DNA of 64,000 nucleotides from Miscanthus floridulus. Taxonomy: Eukaryota; Streptophyta; Magnoliopsida; Poales; Poaceae. Positions 19,225 through 30,082 of the stretch are shown piece after piece. The position numbers and the translations under genes were made by a program. Each line of letters starts with the position of its first letter. The first letter of the stretch is position 1. The stretch lies in assembly GCF_019320115.1 (NCBI RefSeq), contig NC_089595.1:107586158-107650157 (forward strand). The letters run 5' to 3'. The notes beneath the pieces were generated by a model. That model was given only the letters and a program-made list of their open reading frames with translations, had not been told where the DNA came from and searched no databases.

Positions 19225-20725
19225 TGAAGGGACCGTGACGCCTAAGAGGGGGGGGGGGTGAATTAGGCAACTTAAAAATTCTAACTCTAAACTATGGCCT
19301 CTTTTTCTAACCCTAGCAAAACCTATGCAATAGATAAAACTATCTAGATGTGCAACTATAGTTTTGCTAGTGTGTTGCTATCTCTACCGTAAACGTAGTA
19401 AAGTAATCAATGTAAATACGGAAGCTAAAGAGCAAGGTAGAGATATGCAAACTCCCGTCGACGACTCCGGTATTTTTACCGAGGTATCGAGAAGCGCGTA
19501 AGCTTCCCCCTAGTCCTCGTTGGAGCCCATCGCAAGGAATCTCTCGCAAGGGCCAAGCTCCCAGTCGGGTAACTCTGTGGATAGCCTCGGGCCTTCCCCA
19601 CGCACAAGTGGGTCTCCGACGTGCCTTTTGGCAAGCCTCTCCTGGATGCTCCCTGCCGTCTTCACTATCAAGCTTTCGGCCGAAACGCCGCGGGCCTTGT
19701 TCCCTCTGGTACATGGTGGCGGCCACACCACAAACGCGGTTGGTGTGATCTCGCAAGACTTCAAGCCCCTCTAATGTACAACAATGGTGCTCGCAAGCAC
19801 CGAGTGGTAAGAGGTATGCAAACCTCACTAAACACTAGGCCTAAACCTAGAGCAAGCGCATGAGCGGTGGTCTAATCAACCTAAGCACTTCGCAAAGCAC
19901 CTACGCTAATCACCTAATGAATCACTAAGCTCTATGCAAGTGGAGATCACTAAAATGGTGTATCAACACCCTTGGTATGTTTCCTCAGCTCCACACTTAT
20001 CAAATGGCCGGTTGGGGGTTGTATTTATAAGCCCCACTGAGAAAGTAGCCGTTGGGGTCGAATTCCCGCGAAACTGCTACTGACCGGACGCTGAATCGTC
20101 CTAACCGGACGCGTCCAGTCGTCCCGACCGTTGAGCCAGCAATGAGCTAATCAGACGTTGGCCAGTGTTTGGTCGCCTGCCAGCGTCCAGTCGCCTGCCA
20201 TTGGACACGTCCGGTCACAGATTTGCCGCTCTAGAACCTCTCTGTACTCGATCGGACGCTGCTTCCCTACGTCCGGTCTGTTTCACCGCCTGCGTCCGAT
20301 CGTCCTAACTGCAGAGTCGGTCCAGCGTCCAGTCGCCCCAACTGCAGAGCCACCGGTCCAGCGTCCGGTTGTCCCGACTGCCGAGCCACCAGTCTAGCGT
20401 CTGGTCGTCCCGACTACCGAGCCACCAGCGTCTGGTCCAGCTTTCGGTCACCTCTGTGAGCTCGTTTCTTCGCGATCTTGCATACGGCTTGGTTCCAATC
20501 TTCATGCTTGGACTTTGCTTGATCTCTTGGGTCTTCTCTTGTGCTCCTAAGGTCTTGCTTGAGGTGTTGATCATCGGATCATCACGTCGCCTTCGTCCAA
20601 GTTACGTCTTGTGCCCTATTGAACTACAAAACAAATACTTGCAAATTCATTAGTCCAATTTGATTGTGTTAGTTATCAAACATCAAAATCCAAAGTAAAT
20701 GTGCCAAGGGTCCATTTTCCTTACA
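19225..20725 (-). repeat. 3' LTR of Sirevirus 1
   Basis: The 1.5-kb LTR closely matches the one at 24254-25713. On the minus strand it begins TGTAAGGAAAATGGACCC and ends GTCCCTTCA. A TATA box is visible (CTTATAAATACAACCC, about 20024). A G-run of at least nine at about 19248 replaces a shorter run in the other LTR. Confidence 0.9.
20060..20450 (-). repeat. CGTCCGGTC-type palindromic word array in Sirevirus 1 LTR
   Basis: CpG-rich words around GCGTCCGGTCGTCC and its inverse GACCGGACGC recur many times in tens-of-bases spacing. The same block is at about 25097-25440 in the other LTR. Arrays of palindromic CpG-rich motifs are described for Sirevirus LTRs. Confidence 0.7.
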
Positions 20726-22110
20726 ATCTCCCCATTTTTGGTGATTGATGCTAACACGACCAAAGCAAGCAAATAATAAGAATTTGGAAGTTAAAAACTA
20801 CCTACTTGCTAGGATGCAATGCAAAGGGCAAGTTTATTTGATACTTAAAGATACCAATTGAAATCATATATGATATTAAGGGATACCAATTGAAATCAAT
20901 TGTAAGATACCAATTAAAACTAAATGAAAGGTTATCTTGCCCTTGCAAAAATCCCCATGCGGCATTATGGATTCCTACAAATTTTACCATTACTTAGACT
21001 AATCCATAATCCACTTTCCTCCCTTTCTCAGACCATTACCACTTGTAGACATCAACTTGATGCTTGCCTTTGGTCCTTCAAATTCTCCCCCTTTGGCATC
21101 AAACACCGAAAAGGAAGACATTAGTAGCACAAGAGAGGGTCAAATTTTGTGATCCTTTGTGTATAGAGTGAAATGGATCACAAAATTTGACTCTCACATT
21201 ATATAGACTAAGCTCCCCCTAAAAGTATGCATACATATGGTAGAAAGCAAAGCATATGCATAATTAGCAATTTATTGCACAAGAGAGTTTAATCTATATA
21301 ATGCATGGAGAAAGCATATGAATATGAAATGAAATCAACATAATGATGCTAATTGAAGAATGATGCTTAACTCCGGGGACTCCAATTTCCTTACAATGAG
21401 ACTACTACTCATGTGATAGGTTTAAAAAAAGATACCATTTGAAAAAGTGTTAGTCTCAAAGCATCCAAGTTGTAGAATTACTCCCCCTAAATATGTGCAC
21501 ACAAATGTAGAATACTTTGTAGAAACCATGCACATTGATTTTAGAATAAAAAAATACCACTTGAAAGATGACATCTCATGAATGTGAGAATCATTTTCAA
21601 AATAGATATTCGGGAGAGATTATCTACAATTTGGACTTTGGCACATATTAGATGTACAATAGTAAGACAAGCTATGTGCCGTGCTCCTAAATAATTTTAA
21701 ACCATGTAGGATTGCTCCAAGGAATAAGAATGTAACCGAGCAAGCCTACCATATGAAATACCTAGTGTATGCATGATAAAAGATATAAGCATGCAAATGC
21801 AAACCTAGGCATGAAGAGTAACTAGATGCTAAAAGATACCAATTATAGGAAAATCTAATTGTAGGATGTACCAATTGAAAAGTAATAACATCTAGTTACC
21901 TAACATGGGAAGAGGAATTTGGGTCTATAGTATTCACTAACCCACTTGGCAATGACTTTGTCCATCATGATGCACCCCATGAAATGCACCCAAACGTTGC
22001 CAAGTCTCCAAATTCCCCGTAGTCCGACGGACTTCTCACTTCCCTTTTAGGATCCAAACCTTCTTGGTGCTCTTCATGTTTGTAATGATTTCCTTTGGCA
22101 CCCAAAAGTG
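20726..22110 (-). other. Sirevirus 1 non-coding region with multiple polypurine tracts
   Basis: On the minus strand AGGGGGAG occurs at 21092-21085, 21222-21215 and 21488-21481. A terminal tract (AAAAATGGGGAGAT) abuts the 3' LTR at about 20739-20726. The word TTTCAATTGGTATC and variants also recur (about 20840-20910, 21430, 21560, 21840). Multiplied PPT motifs upstream of the 3' LTR are a known Sirevirus trait. No coding sequence was seen. Confidence 0.65.
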
Positions 22111-24172
22111 TTTGACCCCATAGTTGGCTTACTTGTTCACCTTGATGGCCACCACCTTGTCATTTTTCTTCTTCTTCAAGAGATAAGGTGTGGAGGCCTT
22201 CTTGTCCACCTTGTTGGTGTAGGTGTTGGAGAGCTTGCTTGTTTGCTTTTTCTCCTTCTTCTTTGCTCCTCCCCTATTCTTCACCTTGCACTCATAGGAC
22301 TTGTGACCTTCCTTGTGGCACACGTAACAAACCATGGTTTGTCCTTCATTAAGCTTCCTCACTCCCTTGACGGTGTTATCTTGATGAAGTTGGGTTTGCT
22401 TCGCCTTTCCTTTTACTTGAGTCAAGTCCTTGGTGAGGCGAGCTACTTCTTGGTTGAGTTGCTCATTCTCCTTTGCAACCTCTTGTGTGCATGTATCTAC
22501 AACAACTTTCTCAACACAAACTTGGTTGCACAAAGGTGAGTCTAAACATAAATCATTACAAGAAGTAGAGGCATCCTTTTTAGACATGTTAAAGATAGAA
22601 CTTTTCTTTTTAGATGCCTTAGTGGGGGTTGTGCTAACGGCTTCAAGATTAGCAACTTTATTAGTTAGCTCATCACAATGTTTGCACATGGTTTCTATTT
22701 TAGCAAGCAAACTATTATATGCTTCTTGTGAGCTAGCTAACTTTTCTTTTAATTTTTCATTTTTCTTTAAGAGTTGCTCATCATTGATTGTACATGCATT
22801 TGTTGTTGCACTAGTCTCAAGTTTCTTAATTTTAGTAGATAGTTCAACATTGAGATTAGCAAAGTTCTCATATTGTTCAAGCAAGGTTTTGTATACTTTT
22901 TGTGAACTATCTAGCTTTTCTTTTAAACTTTTGAGCTTCTTTTGTTGACTAGTGCAAGCTTTAGCAAAATTAAGATTTTCTTGCAAGTTCATGATAAGAA
23001 GGCATATCATCATCACTGTCACTCTCACTAGAGGAAGAGCTTTCGTTACCTCGTGCCATAAGGCACACGCGAGAAGAGCTTGATGATGAGTGCTTGCGGC
23101 CTCGCCTCTTGTGATGGGGTTCTTCTTCACTTGAAGAATCATCCCATGATCTTATTGATGTGAGGGCTTGGTTCTTGCATGCCTTCTTCTTTGTCTTGGG
23201 TGTGGGCTTGTTTGGACAAACTTCCACAAAGTGCCCCAACTCACCGCATCCATAGCATCCTCTCTTTCTTTGCTCGTTTCTTTGATTAGTGAAAACGAGG
23301 TCTTGAATTTGGATGGGCGCACCCTTGACATTGAGCCTTACGATCATCTTCTCCACCTTTTTGATAAGTTTGATTGATTCTTCATCAAGGTCGGAGGTGG
23401 AGAAGGAAGATTGATCATCATCACTTGATTCTTGTTCATCATCATCATCCTCATCTTCTTCTTCACTTGAGGAACTTGAGCTTGAGCTTGACTCAACTTT
23501 CTTGCCCTTCATCTTTTTCTTTTCGCTACAAGCGAGAGCTTTGCCTTTGCTTGATGAAGATGCTTCTCCTTGACCCATTTTACGTGACATTTCAAATGCC
23601 ACTAGCTTGCCAATGACAATGCCCAGGGTCATGGTGCTCAAGTTCTCCATGTTGTGAAGGATGGTGATGATGCTTGCATATTTCTTTTGTGGTAGAACGA
23701 AGATGATCTTCCTCATGATGTCTGCATCATCTAGCTTTAATAATCCTATTGAATGGAGCTCATTGATAATTAGATTCAATCGAGAATACATATCATGAAC
23801 AAGCTCATCATCATTCATAGCAAATGAATCATAATTTTGCTTAGCTAGACAATATTTTTGCTCACGGACATTACTTGTGCCGTCATGGAGCTCTTGAAGT
23901 TTTAACCAAATTTCATGTGCCATATTTAAGGTGAACACTTGGTTAAACACATCCATGCTAAATGATTCAAACAAGCAATTCTTAGCTCTAGCATTAAAAT
24001 GCATTTCTTTTTCATCACTCTTTGTGGGCTTTTCGGGATTCTTAATGGGTTTTATCCTGTCATGAGTGACTCTCCATACACCTAAATCAACCACCTCAAG
24101 GTGGCAAGCCATTCTAGCCTTATAATAGAGGAAGTTAGTGCCATCAAATTGCAGAGGCCTAGCGGTATCCAT
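22111..24172 (-). pseudogene. Sirevirus gag pseudogene
   Basis: Translation would start at ATG 24172 (MDTARPLQFDGTNFLYYKAR). The frame runs through a copia gag domain (DUF4219/UBN2 type), an acidic Ser/Glu/Asp-rich stretch and CCHC knuckle CYGCGELGHFVEVC (about 23258-23217), and ends at 22970. A frame change near 22990 continues into a coiled-coil region (about 22970-22530) and a second knuckle CYVCHKEGHKSYEC (22329-22288). This organisation fits the long Sirevirus gag. Sequence after about 22110 no longer resembles pol, marking the deletion junction. Confidence 0.82.
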
Positions 24173-24238
24173 CCCAACCACTCTACAATAGCGTCGGCTC
24201 AACGACGGTTAAGCCAAAGGTCCAAATATGAGCCAATA

Positions 24239-24253
24239 GGCTCTGATACCAAT
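24239..24253 (-). other. Primer-binding site of Sirevirus 1
   Basis: On the minus strand TGGTATCAGAGCC begins two or three bases after the LTR end, complementary to initiator-methionine tRNA. It fixes the element's orientation as right to left. Confidence 0.88.
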
Positions 24254-25713
24254 TGAAGGGACCATGACGCCTAAGAGGGGGGTGAATTAGGCAACTTAAA
24301 AATTCTAACTCTAAACTATGGCCTCTTTTTCTAACCCTAGCAAAACCTATGCAATAGATAAAACTATCTAGATGTGCAACTATGGTTTTGCTAGTGTGTT
24401 GCTATCTCTACCGCAAACGTAGTAAATTAATCAATGTAAATGCGGAAGCTAAAGAGCAAGGTAGAGATATGCAAACTTCCATCGATGACTCTGGTATTTT
24501 TATCGAGGTATTGAGAAGTGCGCAAGCTTCCCCCTAGTCCCCGTTGGAGCCCCTCGCAAGGAATCCCTCGCAAGGGCCAAGCTCCTAGTCGGGTAACTCC
24601 GTGGATAGCCTCGGGCCTTTCCCACGCGCAAGTGGGTCTCCGACGTGCCTTCCGGCAAGCCTCATGCTCCCCGTCGTCTTCACTATCAAGCTTCCGACCA
24701 AAATGCCGCGGGCCTTGTTCCCTCTAGTACACGATGGCGGCCACACCACAAACGCGGTTGGTGTGATCTCGCAAGACTTCAAGCCCCTCTGATATACAAC
24801 AATGGTGCTCGGAAGCACCGAGTGGTAAGAGGTATGCAAACCTCACTAAACACTAGGCCTAAACCTAGAGCCAGCGCATGAGCGGTGGTCTAATTAACCT
24901 AAGCACTTCGCAAAGCACCTACGCTAATCACCTAATGAATCACTAAGCTCCATGCAAGTGGAGATCACTAAAATGATGTATCAACACCCTTGGTATGTTT
25001 CCTCAGCTCCACACTTATCAAATGGCTGGTTGGGGGTTGTATTTATAAGCCCCACTGAGAAAGTAGCCGTTGGGGTCGAATTCTCGCGAAACTGCTACTG
25101 ACCGGACGCTGAATCATCCTGACCGGACATGTCCGGTCGTCCTGACCGTTGAGCCGGCAATGTGCTGATCGGACGCTGGCCAGCGTCCGGTCACCTGCCA
25201 CTGGACGCGTTCGGTTGCAGATTTGCCGCTCTGGAACCTCTCTGTACTCGATCGGACGCTGCTTCCCTGCATCCGGTCGGTTTCACCGCCCGCGTCCGGT
25301 CGTCCTGACTGCAGAGTCGGTCCAGCGTCCGGTCACCCCAATTGCAGAGCCACCGGTCCAGCGTCCGGTTGTCCTGACTGCCGAGCCACCGGTCCAGCGT
25401 TTGGTCGTCCTGACTGCCGAGCCACCAGCGTCCGGTCACCTCTGCGAGCTCGTTTCTTCGTGATCTTGTGTACGGCTTGGTTCCAATCTTCATGCTTGGA
25501 CTTTGCTTGATCTCTTGGGTCTTCTCTTGTGCTCCTAAGGTCTTGCTTGAGGTGTTGATCATCGGATCATCACATTGCCTTCATCCAAGTTACGTCTTGC
25601 ACCCTATTGAACTACAAAACAAGCACTTGCAAATTCATTAGTCCAATTTGGTTGTGTTAGTCATCAAACACCAAAATCCAAAGTAAATGGGCCAAGGGTC
25701 CATTTTCCTTACA
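24254..25713 (-). repeat. 5' LTR of Sirevirus 1
   Basis: The 1460-bp LTR matches 19225-20725 with scattered, mostly C/T and G/A, differences. It carries the same CGTCCGGTC word array. On the minus strand it starts with TG at 25713. Confidence 0.9.
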
Positions 25714-25718
25714 GGATT

Positions 25719-25784
25719 TTATGTCTTTGGATGTTAATGGAAAGGCGGGGGCTTCGGCCCAAAAACTCTAAAAACCATACGTGA
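25719..25784 (+). pseudogene. LINE 3' end (right piece)
   Basis: This short stretch continues the LINE 3' tail beyond the Sirevirus target duplication (TTATGTCTTTGGATGTTAAT). Its right edge is set by the next MITE. Confidence 0.4.
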
Positions 25785-25787
25785 TAA

Positions 25788-26352
25788 GAGCAACTCTAGT
25801 ACATTGACAAAAGAAATCCCTTTTTTAAAAACTGTCATATAGGGGAATGGAGTAAAAAAACCCTACTCCGATAGATCCCTTTCTCAGTCCTCTTTCCCTA
25901 TATTTTTTCTTAATCCCTTAAAAACTCTCCTCATTCCCTCAAATGAAGGGGATCCAGCATAGATTTTTCTCAAATCCCTTTCTCCCTACTTTTCTCACTG
26001 ACGCATGGGGCACCATCATGGTGCTGGGATGAGCGTCGTGGTGGTGCCGGAGCGAGCGCTACCATCGGGTTGGACGTGCTAGCCGCTCCGCCGCCATGAT
26101 GGCACCTAGGCTGCCCACGCCGCGCACCGAGCGCACGGGCTGCCCATGCCGCCACCATTTCCTTGCCATGACAAAGAGAGAGGAAGAGAGAAGAGGGGGA
26201 GAAAAGGAGACTAACCTCTAGGTCCACGTAAAGAAAGGAAATAGGTTTCCTCAATCTGTTGTAGAAGCTCCCCTCCCATATCATCTCAAATTGTGTTTTC
26301 TCAATCCCTTATACTAGCTTTAAGGAAAGGGAAAAAGGATGTGGAGTTGCTC
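25788..26352. mobile_element. Tourist-like element, 565 bp
   Basis: The ends are GAGCAACTCTAG (left) and inverted GTGGAGTTGCTC (right), flanked by TAA at 25785-25787 and 26353-26355. It contains repeated AAATCCCTT/AAGGGA words and a GC-rich centre (about 26000-26170). No transposase is present. Confidence 0.65.
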
Positions 26353-26355
26353 TAA

Positions 26356-26880
26356 AAGAGAGTAGCTAGAGAATCTCCAATGGATTGAATACCTCAGTCT
26401 TTTAAAAATCTATATAGGTGATCTTATATTATTAGTAGTTTAGCCTTTTCTTCTTTTACTACAATTCTCCAACACATTATCAATACACTTAAAGTGGATA
26501 GAAAAAGGGATTGAATCTCCTACGTTTGAGGAAAAGGGGAGTGTATTTTGAATAATTATTTAAAACTTTTATGTATTAGGGATAGGACATGTAATCTATT
26601 GAAGTAACCATAATCCCTTATATTGCATATTTTTTATATTAAGGATGATATAAGTAATATGCTTGAGATGATGCTCTTACTACAACTAATTTAGATGGTG
26701 AAATAATTCATAGTACTCTGTGGCATAAAGATAATGATTCATTTATACATTGATTCATTTTGGAACTACTGATGGATTTTACGTTCAACTAATGATCACC
26801 ATGCATAGTGCAATAGTAGTAGAAGGGAGGACCGATCGATGCTAGCAAGGGACCTACCAGTTCCAAGAAAAATGTGGGTC
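26356..26880. other. A/T-rich stretch, possible second MITE
   Basis: AGAGAATCTCCAATGG near 26370 is loosely inverted as GAGATGATGCTCTTA near 26662, hinting at a MITE of about 300 bp. The ends and duplication are unclear. Nothing else is visible. Confidence 0.25.
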
Positions 26881-27200
26881 CTGACGTCTTTCTATAACCC
26901 TGCCTCACTCCTTGGACTCACATGGACACTCACTCCCCGGCACAAACATGCTCCACGTAAAGCTCACTATACTCTCTCTCTAACCTTTCTTTATTCTTAG
27001 GAACCCTAGTTCCTCTCTCACCTGTTTTGTAACTCCTACTAGAAACATTGAGCTCATGTGCTTAGGATCACAAGCAAATTATCACTAGATGTAGGGAACG
27101 TTGGCCAAACCACTATAAATCCTAGGTCTCTGAGTACTATGCTATCCGAACCCCACGCGTGGTGCTAAATTTACTAGTTGGTGACATGAAATAACACACT
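26880..27200 (+). repeat. Degenerate Tat-gypsy LTR end
   Basis: The order of words (GATGTAGGGAACGTTGG, CACTATAAATCCTAGG, CTAAATTTACTAGTTGGTG) parallels the last 300 bp of the well-preserved Tat LTR at 44038-45427. It is followed by GGAGGTAGGGTT where that copy has its GGCGCGCCAGGTAGG primer site. It is heavily diverged and has no matching partner LTR. Confidence 0.45.
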
Positions 27201-29776
27201 AGGAGGTAGGGTTATAGATAGAGTCCTACCCTTATCGGGTTACTAGCTGGTTTCCTAGTTTGTTATAGATAGATTCGATCCTATTCACATTACAAGAGAT
27301 CCCATGTATTCTAGTTCCTATCTGTTACTTGTCCGTCAAGTAGCTGAGGTATCCCTAGGCTATACGTCGACTTGTCTACCTGACTCCAGCCACCCCTTGA
27401 GAGAACATCAGTTTTACCTTTGGAATGGGTATCAAGGCCGTGGAATTGACACATGGCAAGGGTATCGAGGCTGTGTAATTGACACAACACCCGGCTTTTT
27501 CGACACCTCATCGAGGAACAAGCCTAGCTATTTGTTGTGCTTAACTTAGTACTAGGTCTTTACTAACCCACTAATGGATGACTTTTGTTTTCTCTACAAC
27601 TGTAATTGTGCCTATGGAGAGCAATGTGGCATGTGACTGAATCAATGGGAATCATCACTTTCTTTCTCTCTTTTTTTGTTAAAATAAATATAAAAGTGTT
27701 TCAATAGGCGATGATGGGGCAACCCGCATAGGGTTCCCCCACCACTCAGTTTCCAATGATGTTCTTGGTTGGCTCACCGTCATCCAAGCCTCTTCATGTG
27801 CCTTTGGGCACATGTAATCCCCTTCTCCCTCATAGGTGTTCGTTGGTAGCTGGTCTTGTGTCTGCGTAGGTCCCCACCATCGGTTCTAGTGTTGATCTCT
27901 CCATCCCTGTCGCTCTTTATTGATCGGTTGTCATCATTGTGGATGACGTGTGGGATGTCCATGTCACTGTTGGGTGGTCCCCTAGATCTAGGGGTGTCTT
28001 ACCATTGGTTACCGCCATGATCATTGTTATAGCTTGCACTATATGTGGATTCCCTCCCCCTGGTCGCCATGCTTGGTACATGCTCCACCTTTGTTTGTCT
28101 CACTTTGCTTTAGCTGTTATCACCATCATGGTTGCGAATGAGGTTCGTATCACCATGGCTAGGTCTAGGGGCACCTCCTTGGTAGTTGTTGTCATTGCTA
28201 TCTCCTCGAGCATGACCTTCCCCTGCTCTTCTCTACAGATGGCTCCTACCTCTCAATCTACCATCGTTGTTGAATATGTTATTGTGGATGGACTTAGAAT
28301 CATGTGTTCATCTTCCTCTGGAGGAGCTTCCTTCACTTTGTTGTTCAATTGGCAATTGCTAAGGGGGTGATTCTTCCTCTTCACATGGCGTAAGAGATGA
28401 GGAAGCGATAAGAAAGCTCTTTGTTGGCAAGCTTACTTTCCATGATGAATTATTGATTATTCTCCCCTCCCTTGAGGAGGCTGATAGGGTGCTTGATGTT
28501 GCATTAACAATCCCCACCCAGGAGGATTCATCTAGTCGCATTAGCTCCTTTCTTCCTAATGGGTCAACATTGAAGATGATTGTGTGGATGACCTTAGCAT
28601 CACATACCCTTCTTCACCACATGGGCTCCAGACGCATACTGTTCAATTGGCAATCACTGAGGAGCTAATTATTTGCCTTAACATGGTGTAATAGATGATG
28701 AAACTCTCTATTGTGATGAAATAGTAATGATGCTCTCGACCCTTGAACAAGATTCTTGGGTGCTTGATGTTGGAGTTCCAAGCCCCACCATGGAGGATTT
28801 CTTTTGGTCTATGGTCGTAGTCATCTCCTTGCCTCACCAATGGAGGTCGCTGACTTTCCTACTCCTTTTCTTTGTGCTACTCCTAAAAGAATGTTGTTGT
28901 GTAGGTACCTATTGGACCATCCTTTGTTTTGCCAATTGATTGTAGTTTGTCTGGTCTCAGGTCATCGTGGTATCCTCATATATTGTTGCATTTCCCAATG
29001 TTGGAAAAAGGTGAATTAGTTCATTGGTGTTGGATCCACACATTAGTAAAGGGTTTACTATGGCTCCGCAATATGCTTGCTTGTTTGATTGTGGCAGAGT
29101 CATTCTTTGATGTGGTCATCTTGGCTTTGGTGGTTCTTAGTGTTGGTGAGTAACTCTGGCTTTCTATGATGATTGCATGACCTCCCCCTCCCTTGCTACC
29201 AACACCTCCAACTTGCCTTCTATCTTCTTTGGTCATTCATGATCCATTAGTGATTCATCAATTTTGATGAAGGTTGTGAAATGACAAGGTTGAGCCTTGT
29301 TGGAGTAGCTGGTTGATGAAGAGGATTGCATGAAGGTTGCTTCAAGTTATGGTTGAGACTTCGACCAAGCACTCATTTGGTCGTATTTTGTCATTGAAAG
29401 GACCAGTCCATGCCTATAGGGGTCTAATAGGCTCTATAAGGCTCTTTTGCGTTCATCATGCAATCATAGGACAAAGGCTAGGGTTTAAAGGCTCTATGGT
29501 AGTGACTTCAATGGATAGTCTAGCCAGGGTCTTTTGTGAGCATCGGACAATCTTGTTAGAGGTGTTGACTATTGAAGATTGACTGTGCAAATAAGTTCAA
29601 GGGGCAGTCTGGTGATGAGGTGAAGATGAGCACTAGGCACTATCTAATATATGACATTATAACTAGCCATTGGAGATGTCAGAACTATCCATTAGAGGTG
29701 CACTGTGCAAATACGTGCATCAAACTACCCGGTGGTGTTGAACAGACTATCCAGCTTTTGGCATTGTTTGTCAAGG
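27201..29776. other. Unassigned decayed repetitive sequence
   Basis: No gene is supported. Around 28335-28660 and 28640-28830 two diverged copies share TGTTCAATTGGCAAT and downstream words such as TGGGTGCTTGATGTT, indicating an old internal duplication of about 300 bp. The last few hundred bases (about 29390-29776) resemble Sirevirus LTR text and may belong to the older LTR whose right end is at 63339. Confidence 0.35.
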
Positions 29777-30082
29777 TGAAAGTGCAATCAAGCCCTAATT
29801 GTGGGTTTTGGTGATAATGACCACTCAATTAGAGGACTAATGAGATTTATCGAGATGACAAGCAGGGAATCAATATTTGAGAATGTTATATGAAACGGAG
29901 GAGCCCCCAATTACAAATGTTGATGGCTTCAAGCTCAAAGAAGGTTTAAATTCTTTTATATTTCGAATTTAAATATAGGAAAAGATGTACTATAAAGGGG
30001 GACACAATGCTTAAGCTAACATGTGCTACCAAGTGCTCAATCTTACACATGCATCCTCAGTCACTTAGCCAAGATAGCCAGC
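29777..30082 (+). repeat. Truncated 5' LTR of Sirevirus 2
   Basis: The 306 bp align closely with 56393-56698. The match breaks exactly where CACTACAAGAG begins. Confidence 0.88.

Larger units (their letters stand above)
19225..25713 (-). mobile_element. Sirevirus (copia) element, minus strand, pol deleted
   Basis: Two long LTRs (19225-20725 and 24254-25713) flank an internal region, with the target duplication GGATT at 19220-19224 and 25714-25718. The element reads right to left. On the minus strand the right LTR is followed by a PBS (TGGTATCAGAGCC), then gag with CCHC knuckle and coiled coil. After that comes a region rich in AGGGGGAG-type polypurine motifs, a Sirevirus hallmark. Protease, integrase, RT and RNase H are missing, so it could only have moved in trans. 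Confidence 0.9.

Noticed and set aside
22430..22948. Plus-strand ORF of 172 codons opposite Sirevirus gag
   Set aside because: It is the complement of the gag coiled coil. The Leu/Ser/Phe-rich composition arises from antisense Lys/Glu codons.
27939..28668. Plus-strand ORFs of 143 and 71 codons
   Set aside because: They match no family, lie in decayed repetitive sequence with an internal duplication, and lack splice or promoter context.
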